DNA from: an uncultured Prevotella sp.
Lineage (GTDB): Bacteria > Bacteroidota > Bacteroidia > Bacteroidales > Bacteroidaceae
NCBI GenBank assembly: GCA_944319795.1
Contig: CALUFA010000001.1
Coordinates: forward strand, 1-64,000
Direction of reading: 5' to 3'
DNA length: 64,000 bases
Shown here: one piece after another, positions 14,395 to 23,632 of the stretch
Layout: each line of letters begins with the position of its first letter
How positions within the stretch are numbered: position 1 is the first letter of the stretch
Notes under the pieces: generated by a model
What the model saw: only the letters and a program-made list of their open reading frames with translations
What the model was told of the DNA's origin: nothing
Database searches by the model: none
Program-made: the position numbers and the translations under genes

Positions 14395-15675
14395 TCAATA
14401 AGCGAAGAGCGGATATTTAGACATAGTTTCGTTCACTTTACCGCGCACTTTTGCTATTACTTTTTCGTCTTCCGGACTGTTCAGCACTTCTTCGATTAAG
14501 TCGGCTATGAGCACCATCATGTCTTCTTTTGCGCCGCGTGTCGTTATGGCCGGAGTTCCAAGGCGGATACCTGATGTTTGGAATGCGCTGCGTGTGTCAT
14601 ACGGCACCATGTTCTTGTTTACCGTAATGTCGGCTGCTACCAATGCGTTTTCCGCTACTTTTCCTGTCAGGTCGGGATATTTCGGCCTCAGGTCGACAAG
14701 CATTGAGTGGTTGTCAGTTCCACCGCTTACGATGTCGAATCCTCGTTTCATTAACTCGTCGGCCAGTACGGCGGCGTTTTTCTTAACTTGCGCAGCCCAT
14801 TCCTTGAACTCGGGTTGCAACGCTTCGTTAAATGCAACTGCTTTTGCCGCTATTACATGTTCGAGCGGTCCGCCTTGCGTTCCTGGGAATACAGCGCTGT
14901 TCAGCAGTTGGCTCATCATCTTGATTTGTCCCTTCGGCGTCTTCTTGCCCCACGGGTTCTCAATGTCTTTACCCATTAGGATGATTCCGCCACGCGGGCC
15001 ACGAAGGGTCTTATGTGTGGTGGATGTTACGACATGTGCGTATTTCAATGGATTGTCCAACAATCCGGCGGCGATGAGGCCTGCTGGGTGTGCCATGTCT
15101 ATCATCAGGATTGCGCCTACCTTGTCTGCTATTTCGCGCATGCGCTTGTAATCCCACTCCCTGCTGTATGCCGAGCCTCCGCCGATGATCAGTTTAGGCT
15201 TGTGCTCTAAGGCCAGTTGTTCCATTTCGTCGTAGTCGACACGTCCGGTCTCCTTATTGAGGTTGTATCCAACCGCATGGTATAAAATGCCTGACGTATT
15301 TACGTTTGAACCGTGGGAGAGGTGGCCACCGTGTGCGAGGTTCAGTCCGAGGAATGTGTCTCCCGGATTAAGGACGGTCAGCAAAACGGCTGCGTTTGCC
15401 TGAGCGCCTGAGTGCGGTTGCACATTGGCGAACTCTGCACCGAAGAGTTTTTTTACACGTTCTATCGCTAATGTCTCAACCTCGTCGACTACGCCGCACC
15501 CACCGTAATATCTTTTGCCGGGCAGACCTTCGGCGTATTTGTTGGTAAGGCACGAGCCCATAGCTTGCATAACTTCGTCGCTAACGAAGTTTTCTGAAGC
15601 AATGAGTTCCATTCCTTTCAGTTGTCTTTGGTGTTCTTTCTCGATGAGGTCGAAAATCACTTGGTCTTTTTTCAT
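14395..15675 (-). CDS. glyA: Serine hydroxymethyltransferase
   Basis: 426 residues, full length. PLP-dependent enzyme interconverting serine and glycine with tetrahydrofolate, the main source of one-carbon units. The PLP-binding lysine is Lys222 in [13 protein letters not shown]; other family motifs are LIASENF (24-30), [14 protein letters not shown] (47-60) and the DMAHPAGL strand (193-200). Single gene, transcribed leftwards. Confidence 0.98.
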   Translation of the reverse strand: MKKDQVIFDLIEKEHQRQLKGMELIASENFVSDEVMQAMGSCLTNKYAEGLPGKRYYGGCGVVDEVETLAIERVKKLFGAEFANVQPHSGAQANAAVLLTVLNPGDTFLGLNLAHGGHLSHGSNVNTSGILYHAVGYNLNKETGRVDYDEMEQLALEHKPKLIIGGGSAYSREWDYKRMREIADKVGAILMIDMAHPAGLIAAGLLDNPLKYAHVVTSTTHKTLRGPRGGIILMGKDIENPWGKKTPKGQIKMMSQLLNSAVFPGTQGGPLEHVIAAKAVAFNEALQPEFKEWAAQVKKNAAVLADELMKRGFDIVSGGTDNHSMLVDLRPKYPDLTGKVAENALVAADITVNKNMVPYDTRSAFQTSGIRLGTPAITTRGAKEDMMVLIADLIEEVLNSPEDEKVIAKVRGKVNETMSKYPLFAY

Positions 15676-15746
15676 AGCGTGTTAGTTTTAGAGTATGTAA
15701 TGAGTTTTTATTATTGTTTCGTGTGAATGTGTAAGTGAAAATGGGC

Positions 15747-16202
15747 TCATATCAGTTCAACCTTGCTGATGTCTTGCTCTTTGTCGCAGTACCTGCACCT
15801 GATGATACCTTTTTCCTTGTTGATGACGTTGAATACCGTGTCCATCGGCTCGTTGTTCGTTATGCACTTGGGGTTGTTGCATTTGACTATGCCGGTCAGT
15901 TCGTCGGGAGTCTCGACGGTCTTTTTTTCAACTACTTCGTAATTCTTTATGATGTTGAGCACTACGTTGGGGGCAACTACCGAGAGCCTTGATATCTCTT
16001 CTTTTGAGAAAAACTTGTTCTCGACCTTGATTATACCCTTACGCCCAATCTTCTTCGACAGGTAGTTGTAACCGATTGTTACGATGGTGTCAAGGTTTTG
16101 CAAACCTAAAATATTGGCTACTTCGTATGTCTTTTCAGACGGTATGTGGTCGATTACGGTGCCATTTTCGATGGCAGCCACTAATCTTTCTTTTTTACTC
16201 AT
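15747..16202 (-). CDS. pyrI: Aspartate carbamoyltransferase regulatory chain
   Basis: 151 residues from ATG 16202. The N-terminal allosteric domain binds nucleotides; the C-terminal zinc domain has Cys108, Cys113, Cys136 and Cys139 (VKCNNPKC and IRCRYC) to hold the catalytic chain interface. It follows pyrB with an 11-nt gap, so the two subunits are co-transcribed in the order pyrB-pyrI, suggesting E. coli-type feedback control of pyrimidine synthesis. Confidence 0.96.
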   Translation of the reverse strand: MSKKERLVAAIENGTVIDHIPSEKTYEVANILGLQNLDTIVTIGYNYLSKKIGRKGIIKVENKFFSKEEISRLSVVAPNVVLNIIKNYEVVEKKTVETPDELTGIVKCNNPKCITNNEPMDTVFNVINKEKGIIRCRYCDKEQDISKVELI

Positions 16203-16213
16203 TCTTGTTGTTT

Positions 16214-17158
16214 TTATATTATTGTGTTGTCGTTCTTGATTTCGTCGAGCGTTATGCCGAGCACGTCGCATATTATCGCCTCGCGTGCGTAAAGTCCGTT
16301 TTGGGCTTGTTGGATGTAATATGCGTGCGGGTTTTTGTCCACTTCATATTCGATTTCGTTTACACGCGGCAGCGGGTGGAGTATCTTCATGTTCTCACGC
16401 GCGTTTTTGAGCATGTCGTTCTTAAGAATATATACGTTCTTGACTTTCTCGTATTCCATTAAGTCTGAGAATCGTTCCTTCTGCACCCTGGTCATATATA
16501 TAATGTCGGCGCTGCCTATTACTTCTTCATTGAACTCTGTGCTCTCAACGTATTTTATGCCGTTTGCCTTACAATACAGTTTGTACTCTTCCGGCATTGC
16601 AAGCTCTTTCGGGGCGATGAAACGGAAGGTGGGATTGAAATGCCTCATTGCCATTATCAGAGAATGCACGGTCCGTCCGTATTTCAAGTCGCCTACGAGG
16701 CATATTTCGAGGTTTTCGAGTTTTCCCTGCGTCTTGTATATCGAGTATAGGTCGAGCATGCATTGCGACGGATGCTGGTGTGCGCCGTCGCCGGCGTTGA
16801 TTATCGGCACGGGCGCCACTTCGCTTGCGTATTGTGCTGCGCCTTCAATGTAATGCCTCATCACTATTACGTCTGCATAGTTTGACACCATGAGAATCGT
16901 GTCTTTCAGCGTTTCACCTTTGGTAGCGCTTGTTACTTTTGCGTCGGTGAAGCCTATGACGCGCGCCCCGAGCCTGTTTGCGGCAGTTTCGAAACTGAGG
17001 CGTGTACGTGTGGAAGGCTCGAAGAACAATGTCGCAACGACTTTCCCTTTCAAAATTTCCCTGTTCGGGTGTTTTTCAAACTCTTGTGCCGATTTTATCA
17101 AATACTGTATTTTTTCTTTTGACAAATCGGCAATGGTTACGAAATTATGTTTTCCCAT
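16214..17158 (-). CDS. pyrB: Aspartate carbamoyltransferase catalytic chain
   Basis: 314 residues from ATG 17158; an upstream in-frame start at 17197 would add 13 residues not typical of the family. The carbamoyl-phosphate site STRTR is at 49-53, with [10 protein letters not shown] for substrate binding and HPLPRVNEI near the C-terminus. It catalyses the committed step of pyrimidine synthesis from carbamoyl phosphate and aspartate. First gene of pyrB-pyrI, divergent from the PBP1A gene. Confidence 0.97.
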   Translation of the reverse strand: MGKHNFVTIADLSKEKIQYLIKSAQEFEKHPNREILKGKVVATLFFEPSTRTRLSFETAANRLGARVIGFTDAKVTSATKGETLKDTILMVSNYADVIVMRHYIEGAAQYASEVAPVPIINAGDGAHQHPSQCMLDLYSIYKTQGKLENLEICLVGDLKYGRTVHSLIMAMRHFNPTFRFIAPKELAMPEEYKLYCKANGIKYVESTEFNEEVIGSADIIYMTRVQKERFSDLMEYEKVKNVYILKNDMLKNARENMKILHPLPRVNEIEYEVDKNPHAYYIQQAQNGLYAREAIICDVLGITLDEIKNDNTII

Positions 17159-17236
17159 TAGTGCTTTTATTTCAAATTCGAGTGCTAAGTTAAGCATTAT
17201 TTTTAATTTATGGAGGATAAATCGGAAGAAAAGTAG

Positions 17237-17244
17237 TATTTTTG
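17237..17244 (+). promoter_or_regulatory. -7 box of the PBP1A gene (TATTTTTG)
   Basis: TATTTTTG at 17237-17244 fits TAnnTTTG and lies 31 bp before the ATG at 17276. Confidence 0.5.
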
Positions 17245-17275
17245 CACCTAATTAGGTCATATCTATTGAATAGGG

Positions 17276-19576
17276 ATGAGAAAAGCATTTGTACGTGTAT
17301 TGTGGGGGCTGCTTTGCACTTCCGTTATATTTTTGACTGTTGCGTTTGTCTCGATATGGTTCGGCTGGATAGGATACATGCCCGACATTGCCGATTTACA
17401 AAACCCGATAAGCAGGTATGCGTCGCAGGTTTATTCTGTCGACGGTAAGATACTTGGCACTTACAACATGAACAGGGAAAATCGTGTGCATGTTGACTTT
17501 AACAGTCTTTCTCCGTATTTGGTACAGGCTCTTGTCGCAACTGAGGACGAGAGGTTTTATGAACATTCGGGAATAGACTTCATCGCCTTGACGCGTGCCG
17601 TTGTCAAGCGCGGATTGTTAGGGCAGAAAAGTGCCGGAGGCGGTTCAACCATAACACAACAGTTGGCAAAGCAGCTTTATTCGGCTACGGCGAAAAGTAC
17701 GCTCGAACGTCTTATGCAAAAACCTATTGAATGGGTGATAGCAATAAAACTTGAGCGTTATTACACGAAGGAGGAGATAATAACCATGTACCTTAATTAT
17801 TTCGACTTCCTTCATAATGCGGTCGGTATAAAGACGGCTTCGGATGTTTATTTCAGGAAAGAGCCGAAGCAACTTTCCATAACCGAGGCGGCTACTCTTA
17901 TAGGATTATGTAAGAATCCGTCGTATTTTAATCCGGTAAGGTTTCCGGAAAGGTGCATCGAGCGCCGCAATGTCGTCCTCGGGCAGATGCATAAGGTTGG
18001 TTTTATCACGGACGATGAGTATGCAAAGGCGCACGATGAGCCTTTGGCGCTTAATTTCCACAGGATAGACCATAAAGATGGAATCGCCACGTATTTCAGG
18101 GAGTTCTTGCGGCAATACATGATGGCGGAGAAACCCAAATTGGACGATTACCCTTCATGGAACCGTGTCCAGTATTCAATTGATTCGGTGGCATGGGAAA
18201 ACGATCCGTTGTACGGTTGGTGTAATAAGAATTTCAAGAAGAACGGCGAACGTTATAATGTTTATACCGACGGCCTGAAAATTTTTACGACAATCGACTC
18301 TCGCATGCAAAAGTATGCCGAGGAGGCCGTGTTGCAGCATGTGGGGCATTATCTGCAACCTGCGTTCTCGAAGGAGAACAAGACCAAACCCAATGCTCCG
18401 TTCACTAATGCATTGACGGCTTCGGAGGTTCGTGGAATCTTGAACAGGTCTATACGACAAAGTGAGAGGTACAGGGCGATGAAAGAACTTGGTGCGACTG
18501 AAGATGAAATCCAGAAGTCTTTCAGGACGCCTGTCGAGATGTCGGTTTTCACATACCACGGGGCGGTTGATACGGTTATGACGCCGTTGGATTCCATTAG
18601 ATATATCAAGTCGTTCCTTCGTGCCGGTTTCGTCAGCATGGATCCGCAAAACGGGGCGGTAAAGGCTTATGTCGGAGGTGTGGATTTCCCACATTTTACT
18701 TACGACATGGCAACACAAGGCCGGCGTCAGGTAGGTTCGACGATAAAGCCGTTCCTATACGCCTTGTGCATGTCAAACGGCATGTCGCCGTGCGACGTCG
18801 CCCCTAACGTGCAGCAGTCTTACGGCAACTGGACGCCGCGTAACGGAAGCCGTGCGCGCTACGGACAGATGGTGACGTTGAAGTGGGGGCTGGCCCAGTC
18901 GAACAACTGGATATCCGCTTACCTTATGAGCCGCTTGAACCCACAGGACTTCCTTCGTATCTTGAATGATTTCGGAATAAACACTTACGGCGCCTACCCG
19001 TCTATGGTGTTATGTCTTGGTCCTAACGAAGTTTCAGTATGCGAGATGGTCAGCGCTTATACTACGTTTGCCAACCACGGCATACATTGTTATCCGATGT
19101 TCGTTTCAAAGATAGAGGACAACGAGGGTAACGTCGTAGCCGTGTTCCAGCCGCGCATGAATGAAGTCATAAGCGAGGAAAGCACGTATAAAATGATTGA
19201 GATGCTGCGTGCGGTGATGAACGGTGGAACGGGAAGCCGAATGAGATATAGGTACAATATCGAATGCGACATGGGGGGAAAGACCGGTACTACCAACCGC
19301 AATGCCGACGCATGGTTCATGGGCTTTACGCCGTCGCTTGTCAGTGGATGTTGGGTCGGCGGTGAAGACCGTGACATCCACTTTGATTCAACCCGTATGG
19401 GGCAAGGTGCTAACATGGCTCTTCCGATTTGGGCGTATTATATGAAAAAGGTGTTTGCCGACAAGTCGTTGGGATATGATCCTGATGAAAAGTTTGACAT
19501 ACCGGAGGAATTCAATCCGTGTTCGTCAGAATTTGATGATTATGAGCCTGGAGGAATAGAGGAAGTTTTTGAATAG
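17276..19576 (+). CDS. Class A penicillin-binding protein 1A (transglycosylase/transpeptidase)
   Basis: 766 residues. Short cytoplasmic end and a membrane anchor at about 9-32, then a GT51 glycosyltransferase domain (catalytic Glu90 in ATEDERFYEH; QQLAKQLYS) and a transpeptidase domain with Ser488 in GSTIKPF (SxxK), SNN at 542-544 and KTGT at 669-672. It polymerises lipid II and crosslinks peptidoglycan in the periplasm and is a beta-lactam target. The C-terminus is acidic (FNPCSSEFDDYEPGG). The motifs are complete, so it should be active. Single gene. Confidence 0.95.
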   Translation: MRKAFVRVLWGLLCTSVIFLTVAFVSIWFGWIGYMPDIADLQNPISRYASQVYSVDGKILGTYNMNRENRVHVDFNSLSPYLVQALVATEDERFYEHSGIDFIALTRAVVKRGLLGQKSAGGGSTITQQLAKQLYSATAKSTLERLMQKPIEWVIAIKLERYYTKEEIITMYLNYFDFLHNAVGIKTASDVYFRKEPKQLSITEAATLIGLCKNPSYFNPVRFPERCIERRNVVLGQMHKVGFITDDEYAKAHDEPLALNFHRIDHKDGIATYFREFLRQYMMAEKPKLDDYPSWNRVQYSIDSVAWENDPLYGWCNKNFKKNGERYNVYTDGLKIFTTIDSRMQKYAEEAVLQHVGHYLQPAFSKENKTKPNAPFTNALTASEVRGILNRSIRQSERYRAMKELGATEDEIQKSFRTPVEMSVFTYHGAVDTVMTPLDSIRYIKSFLRAGFVSMDPQNGAVKAYVGGVDFPHFTYDMATQGRRQVGSTIKPFLYALCMSNGMSPCDVAPNVQQSYGNWTPRNGSRARYGQMVTLKWGLAQSNNWISAYLMSRLNPQDFLRILNDFGINTYGAYPSMVLCLGPNEVSVCEMVSAYTTFANHGIHCYPMFVSKIEDNEGNVVAVFQPRMNEVISEESTYKMIEMLRAVMNGGTGSRMRYRYNIECDMGGKTGTTNRNADAWFMGFTPSLVSGCWVGGEDRDIHFDSTRMGQGANMALPIWAYYMKKVFADKSLGYDPDEKFDIPEEFNPCSSEFDDYEPGGIEEVFE

Positions 19577-19676
19577 GATATTTAATTTTGGCATTAAGTG
19601 CCAATGACGTAAACAATGCGGCCACCGGTGTGTGGTGGTTGCTTGTAAACAAAAAGCCGTCGCACGCATCGTGAAA

Positions 19677-19742
19677 GGCTATGTTTTGCGGTGCAATATG
19701 TACTCTTTTATAAGTTGAAAGGCATCCTTTTCCGGCTTATCC
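19677..19742. repeat. 22-bp periodic repeat array (copy 3)
   Basis: Three 22-bp units at 19677, 19699 and 19721: GGCTATGTTTT...AATA, TGTACTCTTTT...GAAA and GGCATCCTTTT.... The last runs into the left arm of the hairpin at 19728. Confidence 0.6.
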
Positions 19743-19788
19743 GGCAAATGCTGTTTTAATAAATGTATTTGCCGGATAAGCCGGAAAA
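19728..19788. terminator. Hairpin with perfect 22-bp arms
   Basis: TTTTCCGGCTTATCCGGCAAAT (19728-19749) pairs fully with 19767-19788 around a 17-nt loop. It lies 150 nt past the PBP1A stop and ahead of the next promoter. The A/T ends make it a likely terminator, although its length is unusual. Within 19577-19984 there is otherwise only the repeat array and the promoter at 19897. Confidence 0.7.
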
Positions 19789-19896
19789 ATTCCATTTTTG
19801 TGTTCATAGGCATTCTGTTGGAATGGAAACATCTTGGTTTTGTGTTTTTTTTCATTGTTTTTTGTGAAAAATTTTCCGTTGAAGGAAAATAATGAC

Positions 19897-19904
19897 TAAC
19901 TTTG
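19897..19904 (+). promoter_or_regulatory. -7 box of the split-transketolase operon (TAACTTTG)
   Basis: TAACTTTG at 19897-19904 matches the Bacteroidetes -7 consensus and lies 80 bp before the first ATG at 19985. A -33 TTG is present only at shorter than usual spacing. Confidence 0.55.
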
Positions 19905-19984
19905 CGAGAAATCAAAAAAACACAAACTGTTCTTAAGGCGAAGAAAAACTTTATTAAATAAAATTCGAATTACTAACTGGATAT

Positions 19985-20830
19985 ATGGAGAACAAAATGA
20001 GTATCGCCGAGCTTACACTGCGGAGCGAGGAAATCAGGAAACGATTGTTGGAGGTGGTCTATAAGGCCAAGGCTGGGCACATCGGCGGCGACTTGTCGTC
20101 GCTTAACGTGCTGACGGCGCTTTACCTGCGTATAATGAACGTTGACCCGCAGAATCCGAAAATGGACGGGCGCGACCGCTTTGTGATGAGCAAGGGCCAT
20201 TGTGTCGAGGCGCTTTATTGCGTGCTCGAGGCAAAAGGTTTTATCACGAAAGAGTTGGTCGACACTTACGGCGACTATCTGTCGCCTTTGGCCGGCCACC
20301 CTACGGTGGAAGTGCCAGGTATCGAGTTTAACAGCGGCGCATTGGGACACGGTCTTTCAATAGGCGTAGGTTGTGCCATTGCCGCCAAGATGGATAATAA
20401 GGCGTATAAGACTTATGTGCTGATGGGCGACGGAGAGCAGGGCGAAGGCTCGATTTACGAGGCGGCTATGGCCGGCAGCAATTACAAGCTGGACAACCTC
20501 GTGGCATTCATCGACCGTAACGGCCTCCAGATAAGCGACACTACCGAGAACGTGATGAAGCTGGAGTCGATAGACGAGCGCTGGCGCGCCTTCGGATGGG
20601 ACGTCCACGACGTTGACGGCAACGATATGGGCGCGATAGTAGACTGCATTGAGAACATCGACTACGCCAACGGTAAGCCGCACATGGTAATACTGCACAC
20701 TACGAAAGGCTTCCATGTGTCATACATGGAGAACGTGCTTAAGTGGCATCACGGCGTGCCTACGGCTGATGAATACGCACAGGCGATAGACGAAATATCC
20801 AAGAGAATAGAAAGCCTGAAGAATGCTTAA
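19985..20830 (+). CDS. Transketolase N-terminal subunit (candidate apulose-4-phosphate transketolase subunit)
   Basis: 281 residues. This is the thiamine-pyrophosphate/Mg-binding half of transketolase: KAGHIGGDLSS, SKGHC and the GDGEQGEGSIYEAAMAGSNYKLDNLVAFIDRN motif near 145-176. The partner half is the next gene. Split transketolases occur in several sugar routes, including D-apiose use, where they act on apulose 4-phosphate. The following kinase and isomerase support a dedicated sugar pathway rather than the housekeeping pentose phosphate enzyme. Substrate is inferred. A second in-frame ATG, five codons in, is an alternative start. Confidence 0.88.
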   Translation: MENKMSIAELTLRSEEIRKRLLEVVYKAKAGHIGGDLSSLNVLTALYLRIMNVDPQNPKMDGRDRFVMSKGHCVEALYCVLEAKGFITKELVDTYGDYLSPLAGHPTVEVPGIEFNSGALGHGLSIGVGCAIAAKMDNKAYKTYVLMGDGEQGEGSIYEAAMAGSNYKLDNLVAFIDRNGLQISDTTENVMKLESIDERWRAFGWDVHDVDGNDMGAIVDCIENIDYANGKPHMVILHTTKGFHVSYMENVLKWHHGVPTADEYAQAIDEISKRIESLKNA

Positions 20831-20961
20831 TTCGTGACGCATGATTCATTATCGGGCCGGGCGTGGTTCAAGATGTCGGAATTTATGCATCTTAAAAATT
20901 ATGAGTCATGCATCGTGGATTATGAATTGAATACAGTTAAACCAATTATTCATTGTTAATT

Positions 20962-21906
20962 ATGAGTTATGAATTGAAAAGTGTTGCTTGCCGCAAGAGT
21001 TTTACCGACGCCATGTTGGAGCTGGGCAAGAAAGACAAGAATATAGTAGCCGTGACGACCGACGCACGCGGTTCTGTCACGTTGACTGATTTCGCTAAAC
21101 AACTGCCTGAACAGTTTGTCGAGTGCGGCATAGCCGAACAAGACGCAGTGGGCATAGCCGCCGGCTTGGCTTCGTGCGGAAAGAAAGTGTTTGTGTGTGG
21201 TCCGGCGTGCTTCTATGTTGCACGCAGCCTTGAGCAAGTGAAGGTTGATGTTGCTTATTCAGGTCAGCCGGTTAAGATTCTCGGCGTGAGCGGCGGCGTG
21301 GCTTACGGTGCGCTCGGCGCAACCCACCACAGCCTGCACGATATTGCCGTATTGCGCACTTTCCCCGGCATGCAAGTTGTTTTGCCCTGTGACGCGCGCC
21401 AGACGCGCAAGCTCGTTGAACAGCTTGTAGACTATCCACATCCGGTTTACGTCCGTGTAGGCCGCAACGCCGTGCCCGACGTTTATGAGAACGACGATTT
21501 CGATTACGAGATAGGCAAGTCGATACAGCTGCAAGACGGTAAAGACCTTACAATAATAGGAACGGGCGAGACTGTTTACCATGCCCTCGAAGCCGGCCGT
21601 AGGCTCGCCGCCGAAGGCGTAAGCACCCGTGTGATCGACATGCATACGCTGAAGCCGGCCGATACGGATGCCATAATACGCGCCGCAAAGGAAACAGGCC
21701 GTATCATCACGGTCGAGGAACATAGCATGTACGGCGGATTGGGCGGCATCGTAGCAGAGACTGTTGCGCAGAACTGCCCCGTGCCGATGCGCATTCTCGG
21801 TATTCCCGATGAGAATGCCGTACACGGCAAACCTCTTGAGATATTCCATCATTACAAGCTCGATGCCGACGGAATCTACGAGACGGCTAAGGAAATGGTT
21901 AAATAA
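20962..21906 (+). CDS. Transketolase C-terminal subunit
   Basis: 314 residues from ATG 20962 (three codons inside a longer frame that would need TTG). It carries the pyrimidine-binding domain of transketolase (RFVECGIAEQDAVGIAAGLASCG-like motif, with the catalytic Glu in GIAEQ) and the C-terminal domain (DMHTLKPADTDAI, VEEHSMYGGLG). It must pair with the N-terminal subunit 131 nt upstream. Part of the 19985-25063 sugar cluster. Confidence 0.88.
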   Translation: MSYELKSVACRKSFTDAMLELGKKDKNIVAVTTDARGSVTLTDFAKQLPEQFVECGIAEQDAVGIAAGLASCGKKVFVCGPACFYVARSLEQVKVDVAYSGQPVKILGVSGGVAYGALGATHHSLHDIAVLRTFPGMQVVLPCDARQTRKLVEQLVDYPHPVYVRVGRNAVPDVYENDDFDYEIGKSIQLQDGKDLTIIGTGETVYHALEAGRRLAAEGVSTRVIDMHTLKPADTDAIIRAAKETGRIITVEEHSMYGGLGGIVAETVAQNCPVPMRILGIPDENAVHGKPLEIFHHYKLDADGIYETAKEMVK

Positions 21907-21917
21907 TTAAGAGTTGG

Positions 21918-21987
21918 AGAGGTAAGAATTAAGAAAAAAATGGTTTATCATTATGCAGCAAAGTGTTTTTTCTTAATTCTTGCCTCT
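21918..21987. repeat. Hairpin of the AAGAATTAAG family (copy 1)
   Basis: Arms at 21918-21939 and 21966-21987 (AGAGGTAAGAATTAAGAAAAAA and complement) with a short loop, between the transketolase C-terminal subunit and the kinase. The A-rich/T-rich ends would permit termination in either direction. Confidence 0.6.
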
Positions 21988-22012
21988 TTATTCTTAATTC
22001 AAACAATATTCT

Positions 22013-23494
22013 ATGAATTACATAATTTCTATCGATCAAAGCACTTCGGCAACAAAGGCTGTTGTTTTTGATGAGAAGTGCCGTCTTGTATGCCGTAAAA
22101 ACGTTGCGCATAAGCAGTATTATCCAAAACCGGGCTGGGTGGAGCACGATGCGGAGGAAATTTACCGCAACACGGTAGAAGCCGTAAGGGGGGCCGTGGA
22201 AACCATAAGTGACGAAGGTGCGGCTTATTCTCTTTCCATAACCAACCAAAGGGAGACCGTGGTGGTTTGGAACAGGTTTACCGGTAAGCCTGTTTATAAT
22301 GCCGTAGTATGGCAGTGCCAGCGTGGAGAGGAAATTTGCAACGACTTGAAGCAAAAGGGATATACTGACTTTATACGTGAACGCAGCGGGCTTTTGATAG
22401 ATCCTTATTTCGCTGCAAGCGGCGTTAAATGGATACTTGACAATGTCGAGGGGGCACGTAGGGCTGCCGGTGACGGCGAATTGATAATGGGCACGATCGA
22501 CACTTGGTTGGTATGGAAACTTACAGGAGGAAAGACTTTCGCCACAGACTATACTAACGCTTCACGGACACTGTTGTTCAATATTCATACGCTTGACTGG
22601 GACGACGAGTTGTTGTCGCTGTTCACCATTCCGCGAAGCATGATGGCTCAGCCGTTGCCGTGTGATGCCGTGTTCGGTGAGACGACAGTAGAGGGTGTCT
22701 TTGCCGAGCCGATAACGATAGCCGGAGTGCTTGGCGATTCTCACGGAGCGCTTGCCGGTCAGATGTGTTTCGAAGCCGGTATGGGCAAGGCTACTTACGG
22801 TACGGGGTCGTCTGTGATGGTGAACATTGGCGAGAAGGCTATCGCTGCTCCCGAAGGACTGGTTACATCTGTCGGTTTTGCGGCGCAAGGTAAAGTGTTC
22901 TATGCGTTTGAAGGGAACATCCATTGCACGGGAGCTACTATAAAATGGATGACGGATAACCTGAAGTTAATCGGCAGTCCGGCAGAAATCGAACAATTTG
23001 CCACTAATGTGCCAGACAACGGCGGAGTATATCTTGTTCCGGCTTTCGCCGGACTTGGCGCGCCGTGGTGGAATCCACATGCAAAGGCTATGGTAAGCGG
23101 CATGACGCTCGCTACGGAAAAAGGCCATGTGTGCCGTGCTGCGCTCGAAGCGATAGCTTATCAGATACGCGACCTTGTTGACCTGATGACCAACCAAGCA
23201 GGCATAGCCCTTAAGGAGCTTCGCGTTGACGGCGGTCCTACGAAAAATAACTTCCTCATGCAGTTCCAGGCAGATATGCTCGGGGCATGCATCAACCGCT
23301 CTGACGTCGAAGAGGCATCGGCAATGGGTGCAATGCTCATGAACGGATTGGCCCGAAAGGTTTGGGCTGATCTCGATGAGGTCGCGGCCCTCCGCAAGTC
23401 AGACAACCGTATATTCCCCTCAATGGACGGGGATGAACGGGAAAGGCTGTACAGTGGTTGGCAAAAGGCCGTAAAGAGAGTATTGGAGGATTAA
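22013..23494 (+). CDS. FGGY-family carbohydrate kinase, glycerol kinase-like
   Basis: 493 residues, complete FGGY fold with close resemblance to glycerol kinase: IDQSTSATKA phosphate site, NQRETVVVW, GLLIDPYFAASGVKW and the late GGPTKNNFLMQFQAD. However, in the substrate-binding pair that is Asp-Gln in glycerol kinases (GDQ), this protein has GDSHGAL, so Gln is replaced by Ser. With no glpF or glpD nearby, but a split transketolase and a sugar isomerase, a keto-sugar such as apulose is a better candidate substrate than glycerol. Automatic annotation would probably call it GlpK. Confidence 0.8.
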   Translation: MNYIISIDQSTSATKAVVFDEKCRLVCRKNVAHKQYYPKPGWVEHDAEEIYRNTVEAVRGAVETISDEGAAYSLSITNQRETVVVWNRFTGKPVYNAVVWQCQRGEEICNDLKQKGYTDFIRERSGLLIDPYFAASGVKWILDNVEGARRAAGDGELIMGTIDTWLVWKLTGGKTFATDYTNASRTLLFNIHTLDWDDELLSLFTIPRSMMAQPLPCDAVFGETTVEGVFAEPITIAGVLGDSHGALAGQMCFEAGMGKATYGTGSSVMVNIGEKAIAAPEGLVTSVGFAAQGKVFYAFEGNIHCTGATIKWMTDNLKLIGSPAEIEQFATNVPDNGGVYLVPAFAGLGAPWWNPHAKAMVSGMTLATEKGHVCRAALEAIAYQIRDLVDLMTNQAGIALKELRVDGGPTKNNFLMQFQADMLGACINRSDVEEASAMGAMLMNGLARKVWADLDEVAALRKSDNRIFPSMDGDERERLYSGWQKAVKRVLED

Positions 23495-23632
23495 TATTTT
23501 AGAGTTAATAGATAAGAGTTAAGAAACTACGTTTTTGTTGTTCTACCGGCATGTCGTCTTAAGGTGGTTGAATTTTATATGCCACTAAACCGATAACCTG
23601 AAAAAAACTCAAAAACCAAAATATCAAACATT

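Noticed and set aside
19679-19915. 78-codon minus-strand reading frame between PBP1A and the transketolase gene
   Set aside because: Overlaps the 22-bp array, a perfect hairpin and a promoter; better explained by those.
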